Assembly (NCBI GenBank): GCA_021464525.1
Contig: JADRCO010000542.1
Coordinates: 1 to 31,265 of the forward strand
Direction: 5' to 3'
DNA from: Rhizophagus sp. LPA8_4_AMF
Lineage: Eukaryota; Glomeromycota; Glomeromycetes; Glomerales; Glomeraceae
DNA length: 31,265 bases
A program made the translations under genes and the position numbers. Of this stretch, positions 10,631 to 21,278 are shown one piece after another. The notes under the pieces are model-generated. The model had not been told where the DNA came from. It saw only the letters and a program-made list of their open reading frames with translations, and made no database searches. Numbering within the stretch: position 1 is the stretch's first letter; each line of letters opens with the position of its first letter.

Positions 10631-11450
10631 ATACCAGTGCAAGAGAGTGAAGTTCTTCAGGAGGATACTGTCAAAATAAAGATTTAATTTCACCTAATTA
10701 CCCTAATTGGCTTTCTTTTGTTTAGTTTCCAAATGATTACACATATAAACATAAATTCTATATCCTGTCTACGATAAATATTATATATCAAGCTTATATA
10801 GATAGCATTTATAAGGTAAAAAGAATTGACAATTTTTTTCAACAGTACAAATAAAAGTGCCCGAGTATTAATATTAAAATAATGATTCAAGTGTATAAAT
10901 AATGTGATATTTGTCAGAGTCATATCCCCTCTATAATCACATTAATTTTTTGTTATAAGCACATTTACAGTGACTAAAGAGGATTATAAGAGTACTACTA
11001 TACAAGTAATTATACTAGTACTATATTATATAGAAATAATATTAGTCATTTCATATATCACAGGATTTGGCGCAGGTTGTGCTGTGATTTAAACTACTGT
11101 CATCTGTTATAGATAATCAACCAACACGTTCAAAACTTTTATAAATACAACTTCTTTAATAACTATTCGACACGTTCTCTTACACTCATTACTAAAAAAA
11201 CTTACCAGCACTATAGTACTATTAGTGACATCAGTTACTATAAAAGTATACTGCAACTGTTATAGCGAGTATCAACGGTAAGCTTGTAGAAGCTGTTTTA
11301 ACGACACGTCGAAAAACGTAATAAACAAATAGAATATCAGCTCGAGCTTTTACGTTTCAATTTTAATTTATTCAACTTCGCTTAATACCAACTTATTTTA
11401 TGTAGTAAATACAATATATTTTCCTTTACTTAATGCCGTCATAATACAGA
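10631..11450. promoter_or_regulatory. CSN7-CDH1 intergenic region and CDH1 promoter
   Basis: This stretch has no gene. Its first part holds the CSN7 3' end. A block at 10918-10990 has the CCTCTATAATCAC (10928-10940) / GTGACTAAAGAGG (10970-10982) inverted pair, reminiscent of the pogo-like ends elsewhere in the window. The rest, up to the CDH1 start, is the likely promoter and 5' leader. Confidence 0.5.
11066..11073 (+). promoter_or_regulatory. E2F-type site TTTGGCGC before CDH1
   Basis: TTTGGCGC matches the E2F/DP consensus TTTSSCGC exactly, 378 bp before the CDH1 start, in sequence that is otherwise very AT-rich. Early-diverging fungi are known to keep E2F-family factors, and CDH1 is a cell-cycle gene, so control by E2F is plausible but inferred. 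Confidence 0.45.
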
Positions 11451-13518
11451 ATGTCGCAACACACCGGAAACCATTCTGATCAGGCACATCAAAACAGTCC
11501 TGGTGTGCGGAGAAGTGAACAGAATTCCACAACTGTTTCGCCCGTAAGAACTATCATAAACACAACTACTCAAAGAACTACTTATGACCGGTAACTAAAT
11601 ATACATACATATTTGTTTCTTTAATATAACACGCATTAATAGATCGATTTGTTTCTAGGCACATACCTCAAAGAACTCCTGATCCGGTCAATGATTATCG
11701 TCAATTGCGTATTGATGATAATACAAAAAAGCGAAAAATTTCAGTGATCGAAGAAGATGCACAGCAAGGTAAATGACAATTGCACTTTACATTCTCGGTC
11801 TTATAGTGTTATAACTTGGTTTATAATTATTAGAAGAGGACGGTCGTATTTATAGAGCTGTGCTTGGAAAATCGATGTTTCCTCTTAAGGATACAACGGA
11901 TGAAATTATTCGACGTATAAATAATAGTAGTCCATCTAAAGTACAGAAGACAGTATTACCTTACAGCACACCGACAAAGAGACGATCAAACGCTATTGAT
12001 TCACCTTTCAGAAATTCTTATTCATCAAGTCCTCTTCCATTTGAAGCGCAAATGATTCTAACTAGTCCACGCAAACCACTGAGGTATATTAGTAAACATC
12101 CATATAAAGTACTTGACGCGCCAGACCTTCAGGTAGTACCTTAAATTAGAGTGTCATTCCTTGTTGCAAAGGATTAATACGTTTTCATTCTAAACAAAAT
12201 GTATAGGATGATTTTTATTTGAACCTAGTAGATTGGTCCTCAAATAATGTTTTAGGAGTAGGTCTGGGTACTTGTGTTTATCTTTGGAGTGCAGCTACAT
12301 CAAGGGTAATTATCTATTTGATTGGAGAATTGTCATTGTATTCATACAAAAGAGAGAAGGAATCATCTAATTTTTTTTCAAATAAAATTAGGTCGTTAAA
12401 CTATGTGATATGGCAAGCCAAGGAAGTCATAGGAACAGTGCAGAGAACGTTACATCAGTTAGTTGGATGCCAACGGTAAATTCTCGGCCACTGTAGATTA
12501 TGTTCAAATTCATATCTAATAATTTTTATTTACAGGGGTCGCACATAGCTGTTGGTACAGCTTTAGGTCCCGTCGAAATTTGGGATGTACAAAAAAGTAA
12601 AAGAGTTAGAAAAATGAGAGGTCATACCCAACGAGTTGGTTAGTATTTGAGAGTTATCTTGACAACTTATTACATTGATATTAATATATATTATTTTCAC
12701 TCTCTTTCACTTTAAAGGTGCCCTGGCTTGGAACCAATATACAGTCAGCTCAGGAAGCCGTGACAGACTGATTTACCATAGAGATGTAAGAGTACCAAAT
12801 GAGTTCACAACAAAATTAACAGGACATAGACAAGAGGTGTGAACATTTTTCCTTTTTTTTTATTTTTATTTTTATTTTGGCTGATATATCTAGCAACTTA
12901 TTTTAACAAGGTTTGTGGCCTCAAATGGAATCCGGAAGGAACACAACTTGCCAGCGGGAGCAACGATAACAAACTCCTAATTTGGGACAATGCAAGTGAC
13001 ATTCCTATTTATAAATTCCTTCATCATACAGCAGCTGTTAAAGCAATTGCTTGGAGTCCACATTCACATGGTCTTTTAGCAAGCGGTGGTGGTTCTCAAG
13101 ATAAACACATTAGATTTTGGAGTACCTCAACTGGCGAAGCGTTAGAGTGTTATGACACTGAGTCACAGGTGAGGCTCACATATTACATTGATTTCCTAAT
13201 TGATAAGCTTAGTTTATTAAATATGATTATATTATTTAGGTTTGTAACCTTGCATGGTCTAGACATTCAAACGAACTTGTTTCAACACATGGATATTCTC
13301 AGAATCAAGTAATCCTCTGGCAATACCCTTCTATGGAACAATTGGCAGTTTTGAGAGGTCATACATATCGTGTCCTGTATCTTTCCGTTTCACCTGATGG
13401 GCAAAATATAGTTACTGGTGCTGGAGATGAAACGTTGCGTTTTTGGAACATTTTTAATAACGGCGAAAAAGAAAAGAAACGTGAATCTGTTTTTGACATT
13501 CGCACACAAATTCGTTAA
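11451..13518 (+). CDS. CDH1: Cdh1/Fizzy-related APC/C activator
   Basis: This protein is the co-activator that brings D-box and KEN-box substrates to the anaphase-promoting complex in late mitosis and G1 (Cdh1/Fzr1/Ste9). Exons: 11451-11590, 11659-11768, 11834-12132, 12207-12305, 12392-12475, 12536-12638, 12718-12836, 12911-13168, 13240-13518; all introns are GT-AG and the join gives 496 aa. It has the C-box DRHIP (46-50), a KKRK basic patch, the conserved [11 protein letters not shown] linker, then seven WD40 blades from about 184 (for example [76 protein letters not shown]), and the C-terminal Ile-Arg tail that docks on the APC/C. The VLGKSMFPL stretch and the ending FDIRTQIR fit Cdh1 rather than Cdc20. 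AATAAA is at 13581-13586. It appears intact. Confidence 0.95.
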
Positions 13519-14074
13519 TGCTATATTGTCAATGGTAAAAATACTTAATTACAGTAATTCTTATATTGGCCAGTAAAATTAATAAAGCATAAAAGTATTT
13601 TGAAAAAAAATATTGAATTATAATCCTTTTTTTATAAGTTTAAAGATTGTGCAAATCAATTTTTTTTCCTGCAAATCTATTATAATTTATCAAGTATATA
13701 AACTATATTATGTATTATGATTTACCATTATAGCCAAATAATTTTTTTTTTGTGTAAGTTTAATAAGCTTACTATTTTAATAGTTTTAAAAAATAACTTT
13801 ATATTTTTTAATATTTTTTTAAATAGATTTAAAATTGATTGGAAATTATGGTTTATTAAAAATAATATATACAAAAGTTAATAAAAATTTTAATGTATGT
13901 TTAATTATTAGTTTAAAGAATTAATTTTACATATTAATTTTGATGATTACTTAATTTCTCAATTTAATTTAATTTCTTTATTTAATCTATATAATTTATT
14001 AATTTTATACATATTTTACCAATCTTAGAATTATGTAATAATTTTAGCAGTATTAAATGGATTTTTATATAATA
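13519..14074. other. AT-rich sequence after CDH1
   Basis: Apart from the CDH1 poly(A) signal nothing is recognisable: long T and A runs and no sustained reading frame. Confidence 0.6.
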
Positions 14075-14583
14075 CAGTCAACCCCTCTATAAGTACATCC
14101 TGTATAAGCACTCCCTCCCTTTAAGCACACTTTATTATTTGGTCCTGAATTTTTTATATAATAAATACCTTTTTATAATCACTTTATTAGTTATAAGTAT
14201 AATCACCAATTTTTGATCCCAATAATAAACATAAGTAAAATACCCCTTCCCTTATACAATCACATGTGATAGTGTAATTTAGGCCAAATTTATAGTACTG
14301 GCTAGACTGAATTACAACTTAATATAACAAAAATTTCCTTTTTTTTGAAATTTTTTTTAATTGATTTTAAATAAATTAAATACCGATATTTCATAAAATT
14401 ATAATAGAATTATATTATGAAATTAAAACAAGTGATTTACTTATTAGTATAATGCTTTAATAGAAAATTATATAGATAATATTAAAATCATGTAATTATA
14501 TAAGTTAATTATAAGCATACTTCTATATAGTTATATTACCATTTGTTGGTCCTAAAAAATATAACTATAGAGAGAATTGACTA
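14075..14583. mobile_element. Pogo/Tc1-like non-autonomous element, 509 bp
   Basis: The left end reads CAGTCAACCCCTCTATAAGT and the right end, reverse-complemented, TAGTCAATTCTCTCTATAGT. Both are flanked by TA (14073-14074 and 14584-14585). GGTCCT (14143-14148) near the left end pairs with a second GGTCCT placed near the right end. TA target sites and CAGTCAA ends are typical of the pogo branch of Tc1/mariner. No transposase is present. Confidence 0.75.
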
Positions 14584-14649
14584 TATGCATTATACTAGAA
14601 ATAATAATTTTAAATTCTTCATAAAAATTATAACTAAGCTAGTGTTTCA

Positions 14650-14800
14650 AAAAAAATCTGATCTGATTGAGACAGATCTGATCAGATCATATATTTTATG
14701 ATCTGTGATCTGATTCAGATCCGTTCAAATTGGATCTATTCAGATCAAATTAGATTTAAACAGATTTGAATCAGATCTGAATCAGATCTGATTTTTTTTA
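14650..14800. repeat. AGATCTGATC-rich subterminal repeat block
   Basis: Clustered copies of GATCTGAT and its reverse complement lie directly before the satellite at 14815-15150. The layout copies that of the AGCTC-rich block next to the satellite in the element at 310-2243, so this is probably the left part of a second satellite-bearing hAT-like element. Its right end was not found. Confidence 0.5.
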
Positions 14801-14814
14801 TAAATCAAAAAAAA

Positions 14815-15150
14815 ATGCCAAAATGACATTTTTTAATAAAATAAGAAGAAAATGTTGTGAAATGTTTTTCTCTATTAAATACATTATTAAAAAACATTTT
14901 TGCAACATTTTTTAGTAAAATAGTAAGAAAAACGTTGCAAAATATTTTTCTTTATTAGATACATTACTAAAAAATGTTTTTGCAATGTTTTTTTAATAAA
15001 ATAATAAGAAAATGTTGTGAAATGTTTTCTTTATTAAATACATTATTAAAAAACATTTTTGCAATATTTTGATAAAATAGTAAGAAAAATGTTGTGAAAT
15101 ATCTTTCTTTATTAAATAATTATTAAAAAATGTTTTCACAACATTATTAG
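14815..15150. repeat. Second satellite, about 4 x 79 bp
   Basis: The words ACATTATTAAAAAACATTTTTGCAA and AAAATAGTAAGAAAAATGTTG alternate with a period of 78-80 bp (markers near 14881, 14961, 15040 and 15118). As in the first satellite, each unit carries AACATTTTT and AAAAATGTT words able to form a hairpin. Confidence 0.7.
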
Positions 15151-15600
15151 ATGAGAAATTATGATTGTTTTAAAAGTCACATAAGATGAAGTAATTAGAT
15201 AGTTACTTGATTTACTGCACCACAAATGGTCGATGTATTGTGATATATTTTTCATATAGTTCTTTTATTTCTTATATTTATTATATTTTATTTATTTATT
15301 ATATTAATTATAATTATAATATTATATTTATTTCTTTTATCTCATTTATAATTTTTAAATATAAAGGAAATGTAAAATGTATAAATATACTAGACATCTG
15401 TTTCTATACAAGATAAATTGTTCTAATTGTAAACATACTTACAACTAATAAAAATACAATTTCATCATTAAACAATTAAACTGCATTTTTGCGTGTAAGG
15501 ATATTAATTGGAATACTTCATAGCATGTGTCTCCTTAAAGCTATTCATAATTTACTGCTTGACAGACTGAGCCAGTGAACAATTGGTGATTCCTGGCAGG
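15151..15600. other. AT-rich sequence, nothing recognised
   Basis: The open frames here are made of Ile, Tyr and Phe codons from simple AT-rich DNA and have no protein character. The stretch near 15480-15600 is less AT-rich and may be the leading part of the fossil retroelement that follows. Confidence 0.4.
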
Positions 15601-17050
15601 TCAATTGTATTTTTGGAATTGTATGTTGTATTACAGTTTAATTCAATCAGACGTAAAATTACATAAGAAAAAACATTGTAGAGGAAACCTATTGATCAAA
15701 AACAAATCTACTATACTTAGTGTTACCCTGCTGAATTTATCTCTGAAAACAATATCCCAAATGGATTTCAAATCTTCTGGCTCTGAATCTCAATCAATAT
15801 ACTGCAACATATTATACAAGTGCTACCATCGCTGTGTTCAAAGTATTAAAAAACGAATTTACTACTACCACAAATCTTGATACACTAGTTGAAGCTATAC
15901 TAGAATATTACAAAGTATAAAGTTTTGCCAGATAACCACTCCACTTTTAGAATTATCTTTCTCTTTATATAAATTATTTGAATTAACAAATGGATTTAAA
16001 ACCTTACCTACTGATGTCCAAATAACTAACATATATAATATCTTTCATAATATACACTCAAACAATATAGCAATCTCAAATGCTGAAATAAAAACTTTAC
16101 TTGATAAAATTTTTGAAGTAGAAGGTGTTGATTGGAAAAATTCTCTCACTGCAATTCATAATGATACGTAAGCAACAAATACTACTCTTACCACTTTGCA
16201 AACTGCTATTACTAATCATGCAACTAAAATTATTGATATACCTCCTTATTATAAACAAGATGATGAGGATTCTTACAAATGGATTCAAGCTTTTACCCAA
16301 GCTCATCAACTAATGGATGAGTTGATGATAGGAAGGTTGCTCTAACTGCTAAATATCTCAAAGAAACTGCATATGATTGGTATTAGAATGACTAAATAAA
16401 TATAAGCTGAACTGAGCTTAAGAACCAACTTACTTGTATAAAACATAATCTAGATATTACTCTAAGCTCAGATATTCAGCTTGGCATTAAAAACAGTCTT
16501 TTGATAAAAAATAATGAGAGTTTTTTCAGAGCATAAATACCAGTTTGAAGATAAGGTGAGAGAATTTAAAAATCAGATAATTCAGAAAGATATTTCTCTT
16601 AATAGTATTAAGATAGAGTGAGATTGATGCAAAATTGGAAGAGATACAGATTCTCTATTCAAAAGTAAAGGAATTAGAGCTAGATGTTTTTTTAGCATAA
16701 AAGAGATTATCAGAGATGGATCCTTTTAAACATAATCTGAAGAGAAAAGTATAAAACTAACTAATGAAATTATTGATTTAGATTTGGCAAAAATGGAGTT
16801 AGAAAATAGACTAATCAAAAAAAAATGAATTAATATGCATAAGAGATGAATTACTTTCAATGCAAAAGGCATTAATAGAAAAAGATTTACTTCTTCAAAA
16901 AACTAATATTTTTTTATTAGAGTAGATTTTGAAAATATCTAGCAAATCTAAGTAAAATGGAGTGATTGGAGGTAATAAAGAACTGGAAAAAGGTAATGAA
17001 ATCACTTGTCCAAAACAACCTTAATATCATCCAATTTCTTCTTTTTTCAG
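15600..17050 (+). mobile_element. Fossil LTR-retroelement, Gag-like part
   Basis: This is a broken remnant with many (more than ten) breaks. The middle part, around 16080-16390, resembles the capsid-side region of retrotransposon Gag proteins, with a Trp-containing helix followed by a conserved Lys/Ala/Leu and Tyr/Trp stretch. The part after 16400 is Lys/Glu-rich and coiled-coil-like. No protease, reverse transcriptase or integrase was recognised, and no pair of long terminal repeats was seen. Heavy decay suggests an old insertion. The assignment to an LTR family (probably Ty3-like) is tentative. Confidence 0.45.
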
Positions 17051-17369
17051 TTTGCAATTTTTCTTATAATACTATTACTAATCATATACTTTTTATAGTC
17101 CATATTCTCTCATTTATATTTTTTTATTTTACCTTATAATGAAAAAAAAAATCTTCTGAATTATAAAATACCTTTAAATAGAAATCATAATTATGGATTC
17201 CCAATCCAATATGCAGAAAAATTAGAAGATAGGACTACCTCCTATAAAACTTATACTTTACCTTATAGATATGAATAAGACTATAAAGCATGAATCATTT
17301 CAAATTCAGCTCTTTCAAATGTTTGTTGCATCTAAAATTAATTGATAAGAGTTCATCAAATAGTTTTTA

Positions 17370-17670
17370 GATATCAATAATCACAAAGTGTTTTTTATTA
17401 TCTCATAAATTTTAGACTTATAATCATCATGTATATCTTTAAGTATTCGCTTTATATTATCTAATGTTTCATATCTATGATGCAATAAAATATATTTAAG
17501 ATTTACGTATATATTTGGATGGGTTTTATAAAAATGTTTAGCAATATAAATTGAGGTAATTCCATTATGTTTGCCTATCCTAAAGAAAGGAACAATTTTT
17601 AGTTGAGTTGTCAGAAGTTTGCTAGTAAGATTATCAAAGTTTATAATAGTCAGTGTTGAATCATCTGTCT
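17370..17670 (-). pseudogene. Unrecognised gene remnant, 100-codon open segment
   Basis: Reading the minus strand from 17670, about 100 codons are open, including LTIINFDNLTSKLLTTQL, VPFFRIGKHNGITSIYIAKH and NLKYILLHHRYETLDNIK, until a stop near 17370. There is no ATG at its start and the frame is broken on both sides. The even mix of residues shows it was coding. I do not recognise the family. It may belong with the minus-strand piece at 18179-18421. Confidence 0.4.
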
Positions 17671-18178
17671 AATTGAATATTTAAATACCAAATTGGATAA
17701 TATCCAATAAATTATTTGCATATAAGAAATATGTCCAGTTAATTTTTTAATTAATTTTATTAATAAACTTTAAATTTAACAAATTATATTTTTTTTAAAC
17801 AACAAGAAAATGTTACTTTATTAAAATATAATGAAGAAAATTTTTTGAAAATACTTAAAAATCATTATTATATAAACAATTTGAACTTGAAATATAATTA
17901 ATTTATATTGAACATTAGACATTTTCTTTAAATTAACACATAATTATTGATTTATTCTGTTTTATCTGCAAATTAACAAATATCATATTAATTCAAATAA
18001 AAAAAAAACTTACTTAATAATGTCAAATATGCAGAAGGCTGAAGTTTTTCAAAATCAAATAAATCACCTAACTTCTATTTAGCATTTTTGTAAGTAGATG
18101 TTATTTACACAAAATCTGATCTAAATCTATAATATGATCAATGAGTGATTCTAAATTTTTACTATTTTCTTCATCTAT

Positions 18179-18421
18179 CTAATTTATTATTATTTTATCT
18201 TTATCTACTATTTCAATCCATTCATTTATTAAATTTCTCCACTTACGAGATGATTCAATATTACATTCTGAATTTTCAGGATCTTGATCAAAAAAATTAT
18301 CATTATCATCAAATACTTGGAATAGACATCTTCCTGTTACTCTTGAATTACTGGAATTGTAATGTTCGTGATTTTGAACTTTTTGTTTGCATGTAAAATA
18401 TTTTTTAATCATTTTTGCCAT
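18179..18421 (-). pseudogene. Unrecognised minus-strand coding remnant
   Basis: An 80-codon frame opens with MAKMIKKYFTCKQKVQNHEH and continues through RCLFQVFDDNDNFFDQDPEN to KWRNLINEWIEIVDKDKI. Just past its stop, another frame carries on with similar acidic, helical sequence (EENSKNLESLIDHIIDLDQI, about 18110-18175), so one frameshift probably separates two parts of one old gene. No domain was recognised. Confidence 0.4.
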
Positions 18422-18688
18422 TGAAACTCTCCTTTTATTTGACTCATAGTAAAAATTTTTTTCAACTGAAATAAATAATTAATTACATTTAAGAAAGTAA
18501 AAAATAAATAAAATATTAAAAGTACATACGTCCAAATGATTTCTTTTGTTAGTATGAAAAAGTTCTATAGCAGAAAATAGTCTTTTAACTAAAGCAGTAT
18601 TAATGCAAATTGTATATATTTTGATACAAAAAGTACTTAAATCTATTGTGTATGCAAATACAAAATTCTAAAAGCCAAGTATACCATA

Positions 18689-18952
18689 TAGTATTCTGCA
18701 TGAATCAATTTGTAACATGGTATAATCCTGATTAATCCTGAAGAGTAAAAACTTTATTTTGATCTAGCAGTCCAAATTGGATGATTATTTTTTTATTTTA
18801 ATTAGGATAATGAGATCTATTGGTTAAAAAAAGGTCATTTGAATCAAATTACTAGATTGTGAAATAAAAATTTATGGGTTCAAATCAAATTTAAGTTGAG
18901 TCTAAATCGAATTGAATCTGCAGAGAAAAAATTTGATTTGTACAGAATACTA
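18689..18952. mobile_element. Small hAT-like MITE, 264 bp
   Basis: The ends are perfect over TAGTATTCTG and continue imperfectly (GCATGAATCAATTT against TACAAATCAAATTT). The flanks ATACCATA (18681-18688) and ATACTATG (18953-18960) match at 6 of 8 bases, suggesting an aged 8-bp target duplication. The interior has ATTGAATC/GATTCAA-type words and no coding sense. Confidence 0.65.
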
Positions 18953-19149
18953 ATACTATGTCAAAATTGTTTTAATGAAATATTATTAAATGAAAAATCT
19001 TGTTTTGATAACTTTGCAATTCTTCTAATAATGTGGTAAACATCTATTTAAACTAAGCACAAAAATAGTAAATCATCTATTCACTTAATTGAGCAAATGA
19101 AAAAGATTGATTATTCTAAATGAAAAAATTATCTTGATATTTAGGGTGT

Positions 19150-20706
19150 AAAAAAAAAGAAATTAATAATAAAGGTTATTTCCAGATATACTACTATTTT
19201 TTCAAACATATAATTATTTTTCCCTCCAAATCTTGTTCAGAATATTCTTGCCATATTTTGTAAAAATAGTCAAAATTATGAAACACATCATAAAGACAGG
19301 CATTATCTGCTTGTAATTTGTTTAATGTTCTACAAAAAGGAAGTAAAAGCTTTTCTAATTGTCTAATTTTTTTTCACCAAAACTTCACTATCAATAATTT
19401 TACAAATATTAAATGGTAAAACCTTGTTATTTCTTGTTTCAAATTCTTTATCAGAATATTAAATTTCTTCATCTTGATCTTCTTGATCAAATTCTTCAGA
19501 AGCATATTTAGAAATAAGTACCTAAAGATATAGAAAAAAAGTTAATTTTATTTAATTAAAAATATTTGTAAATTATAATAATTGTAAATATTTTTAAAGC
19601 TGATTTTGTTTGTAATAAACTAAAATAGCAATAATAATGAGAATTCTAATGAGTAGCATATGGAAGTAGTAATGCAAAATATTTATTATATTTAATTTTT
19701 TGTTCATCATGTAATCTAGCCATAAAGTAAACTGATTTGTTAAGATATTATGCAATTATATAAATAGTCTTTTTAGATGTAATAACCAAATTAGAAATTT
19801 TTTTAAAAATCTCTTTAACAATTAAATTTGTTTGATAAGCAAAGCAGGAGTCAAAAAAATTGAAATTATATAATAATTTATAATTTGCAAATTTAAACCC
19901 ATTAACTTACCTTGCAGCTTGATTTTAAGATGTCGAATCAGTAATTATAGCATTATATTTTATTTTTTTTTGGTTTAAATCTCCTAAAAAATTTAACAAA
20001 AATTCTTTAATTTTCTCCTATTGAAAATTATTCTCATACTAAAACTTGCCTCTCAGAAGTAACTAAAACTGTACCTATAATTTTTTTCTTTTTAACATTT
20101 TTACATCTATCAAAATATACAGTAACTCCAAATGCATCTTTTTGTGCAATATCAATTAAAGTATTTTTAATGTTTTTTGAATTTTTTATTTAAAATACAA
20201 CCTGCTAATACTTTGTGGCTAGATAATTTCAATCCAGAATTTGCAAAATTAATTATTTTTTGACTCAATTGATTTTTAATTCATCAAAATGACCACCTAT
20301 TATTTATAGTAGAATTTAATACTAAATTTCCCAACATGAATTATCTTGCTTAGAAAGAGGAGTTGGCTGAAGCATATAAGTTACAAGTTTTGTTTGACTA
20401 TTTTTGCTGGAATTTGGTTTTTCTATTACAATATCGATAAATTCTTCCTTACCTAATTTTAAAAGTGAATTAAATATCAATAATTCTATTTAACAAATTT
20501 TAAAAATATTATTGCTGAAAAATTACCATATGGAAGAGAAGTGAAAAAAAAGTTTATTTTTCAATTTCTTCATATTTTTCAGGATAAAGTATTTTATCTC
20601 GTTTATTTTCATTATACTGTTCTTCAAATTTTGTATAAGATTTTAAATGGGAAATTACTAACCTTTTTGTGTTAGTAATTTTGATTTTACAATAATGACA
20701 TAATAC
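19150..20706 (-). pseudogene. Decayed hAT transposase with BED zinc finger
   Basis: Minus-strand scraps appear in the right order for an hAT transposase. First is a BED-type finger (CHYCKIKITNTKRLVISHLK, near 20700-20640), then a helical entry with LTTYMLQPTPL-like sequence near 20380, then the core with GLKLSSHKVLAGCIL (20250), a KKEKIIGTVLVTSE-like block (20050), CFAYQTNLIVKEIFKK (about 19820) and KSVYFMARLHDEQK (19710). Last is a tail reading EEFDQEDQDEE (19480) then LNKLQADNACLYDVFH (19300). Stops and frameshifts occur throughout (more than fifteen). The start lies beyond 24046 because a nested stack of elements splits the finger. The dimerisation domain at the C-terminus was not seen. 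Confidence 0.65.
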
Positions 20707-21278
20707 TAAGGATGGCTCCAAAATTGATTTGGCAAAATTCCAAAATCTGAAATTCTGAAACCAAAATCTGAAATTTTGCCGAAATTAAGCATAATTCTGG
20801 CCAAACTATAATTTTGGCCAAAATTCATAATTTCAGCCAAAGCAGATGTAACTATCATATCCTTTTTTAGCGATATTTATTCCACAAAAATCCATTTTTG
20901 TAGGAACGATTTTGAGACCTTATGTAACATCAATTTTCTTTTTAGGGGACATCTAAAGCGGAGCAGAGTCATGTGATATGCCACGTATTTGCACTGCTAC
21001 ACAGCTGTTTATTTGTTTGTTTTTTTTAAAAAAAAATTTTTTTATCAGGCTCTTTCTTTCTTTTAAGCCTTAGGATTTACAAATCATGTAAACCTTTTTC
21101 CTCACCCTTTTGTTCATTTTATGAATAATATCGTACTATTTTTGTATTAAGTTTACGTATTTCAAAAAGAATATTGTAAATATTTTTTTTTTGTAAAAGT
21201 TTTTTATTTACTTTTTACTAATATTAAACTTATAAATTAATAGTTAAGTTAAAACATTTTTCCATCTTTTTTGTTGTC

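Noticed and set aside
15207-15416. Plus-strand open frame of 69 codons
   Set aside because: It consists almost only of Ile, Tyr, Phe and Ser from simple AT-rich DNA, with no protein character.
16097-16313. Open frames on both strands at the same place
   Set aside because: They are out-of-frame shadows of the Gag-like fossil.
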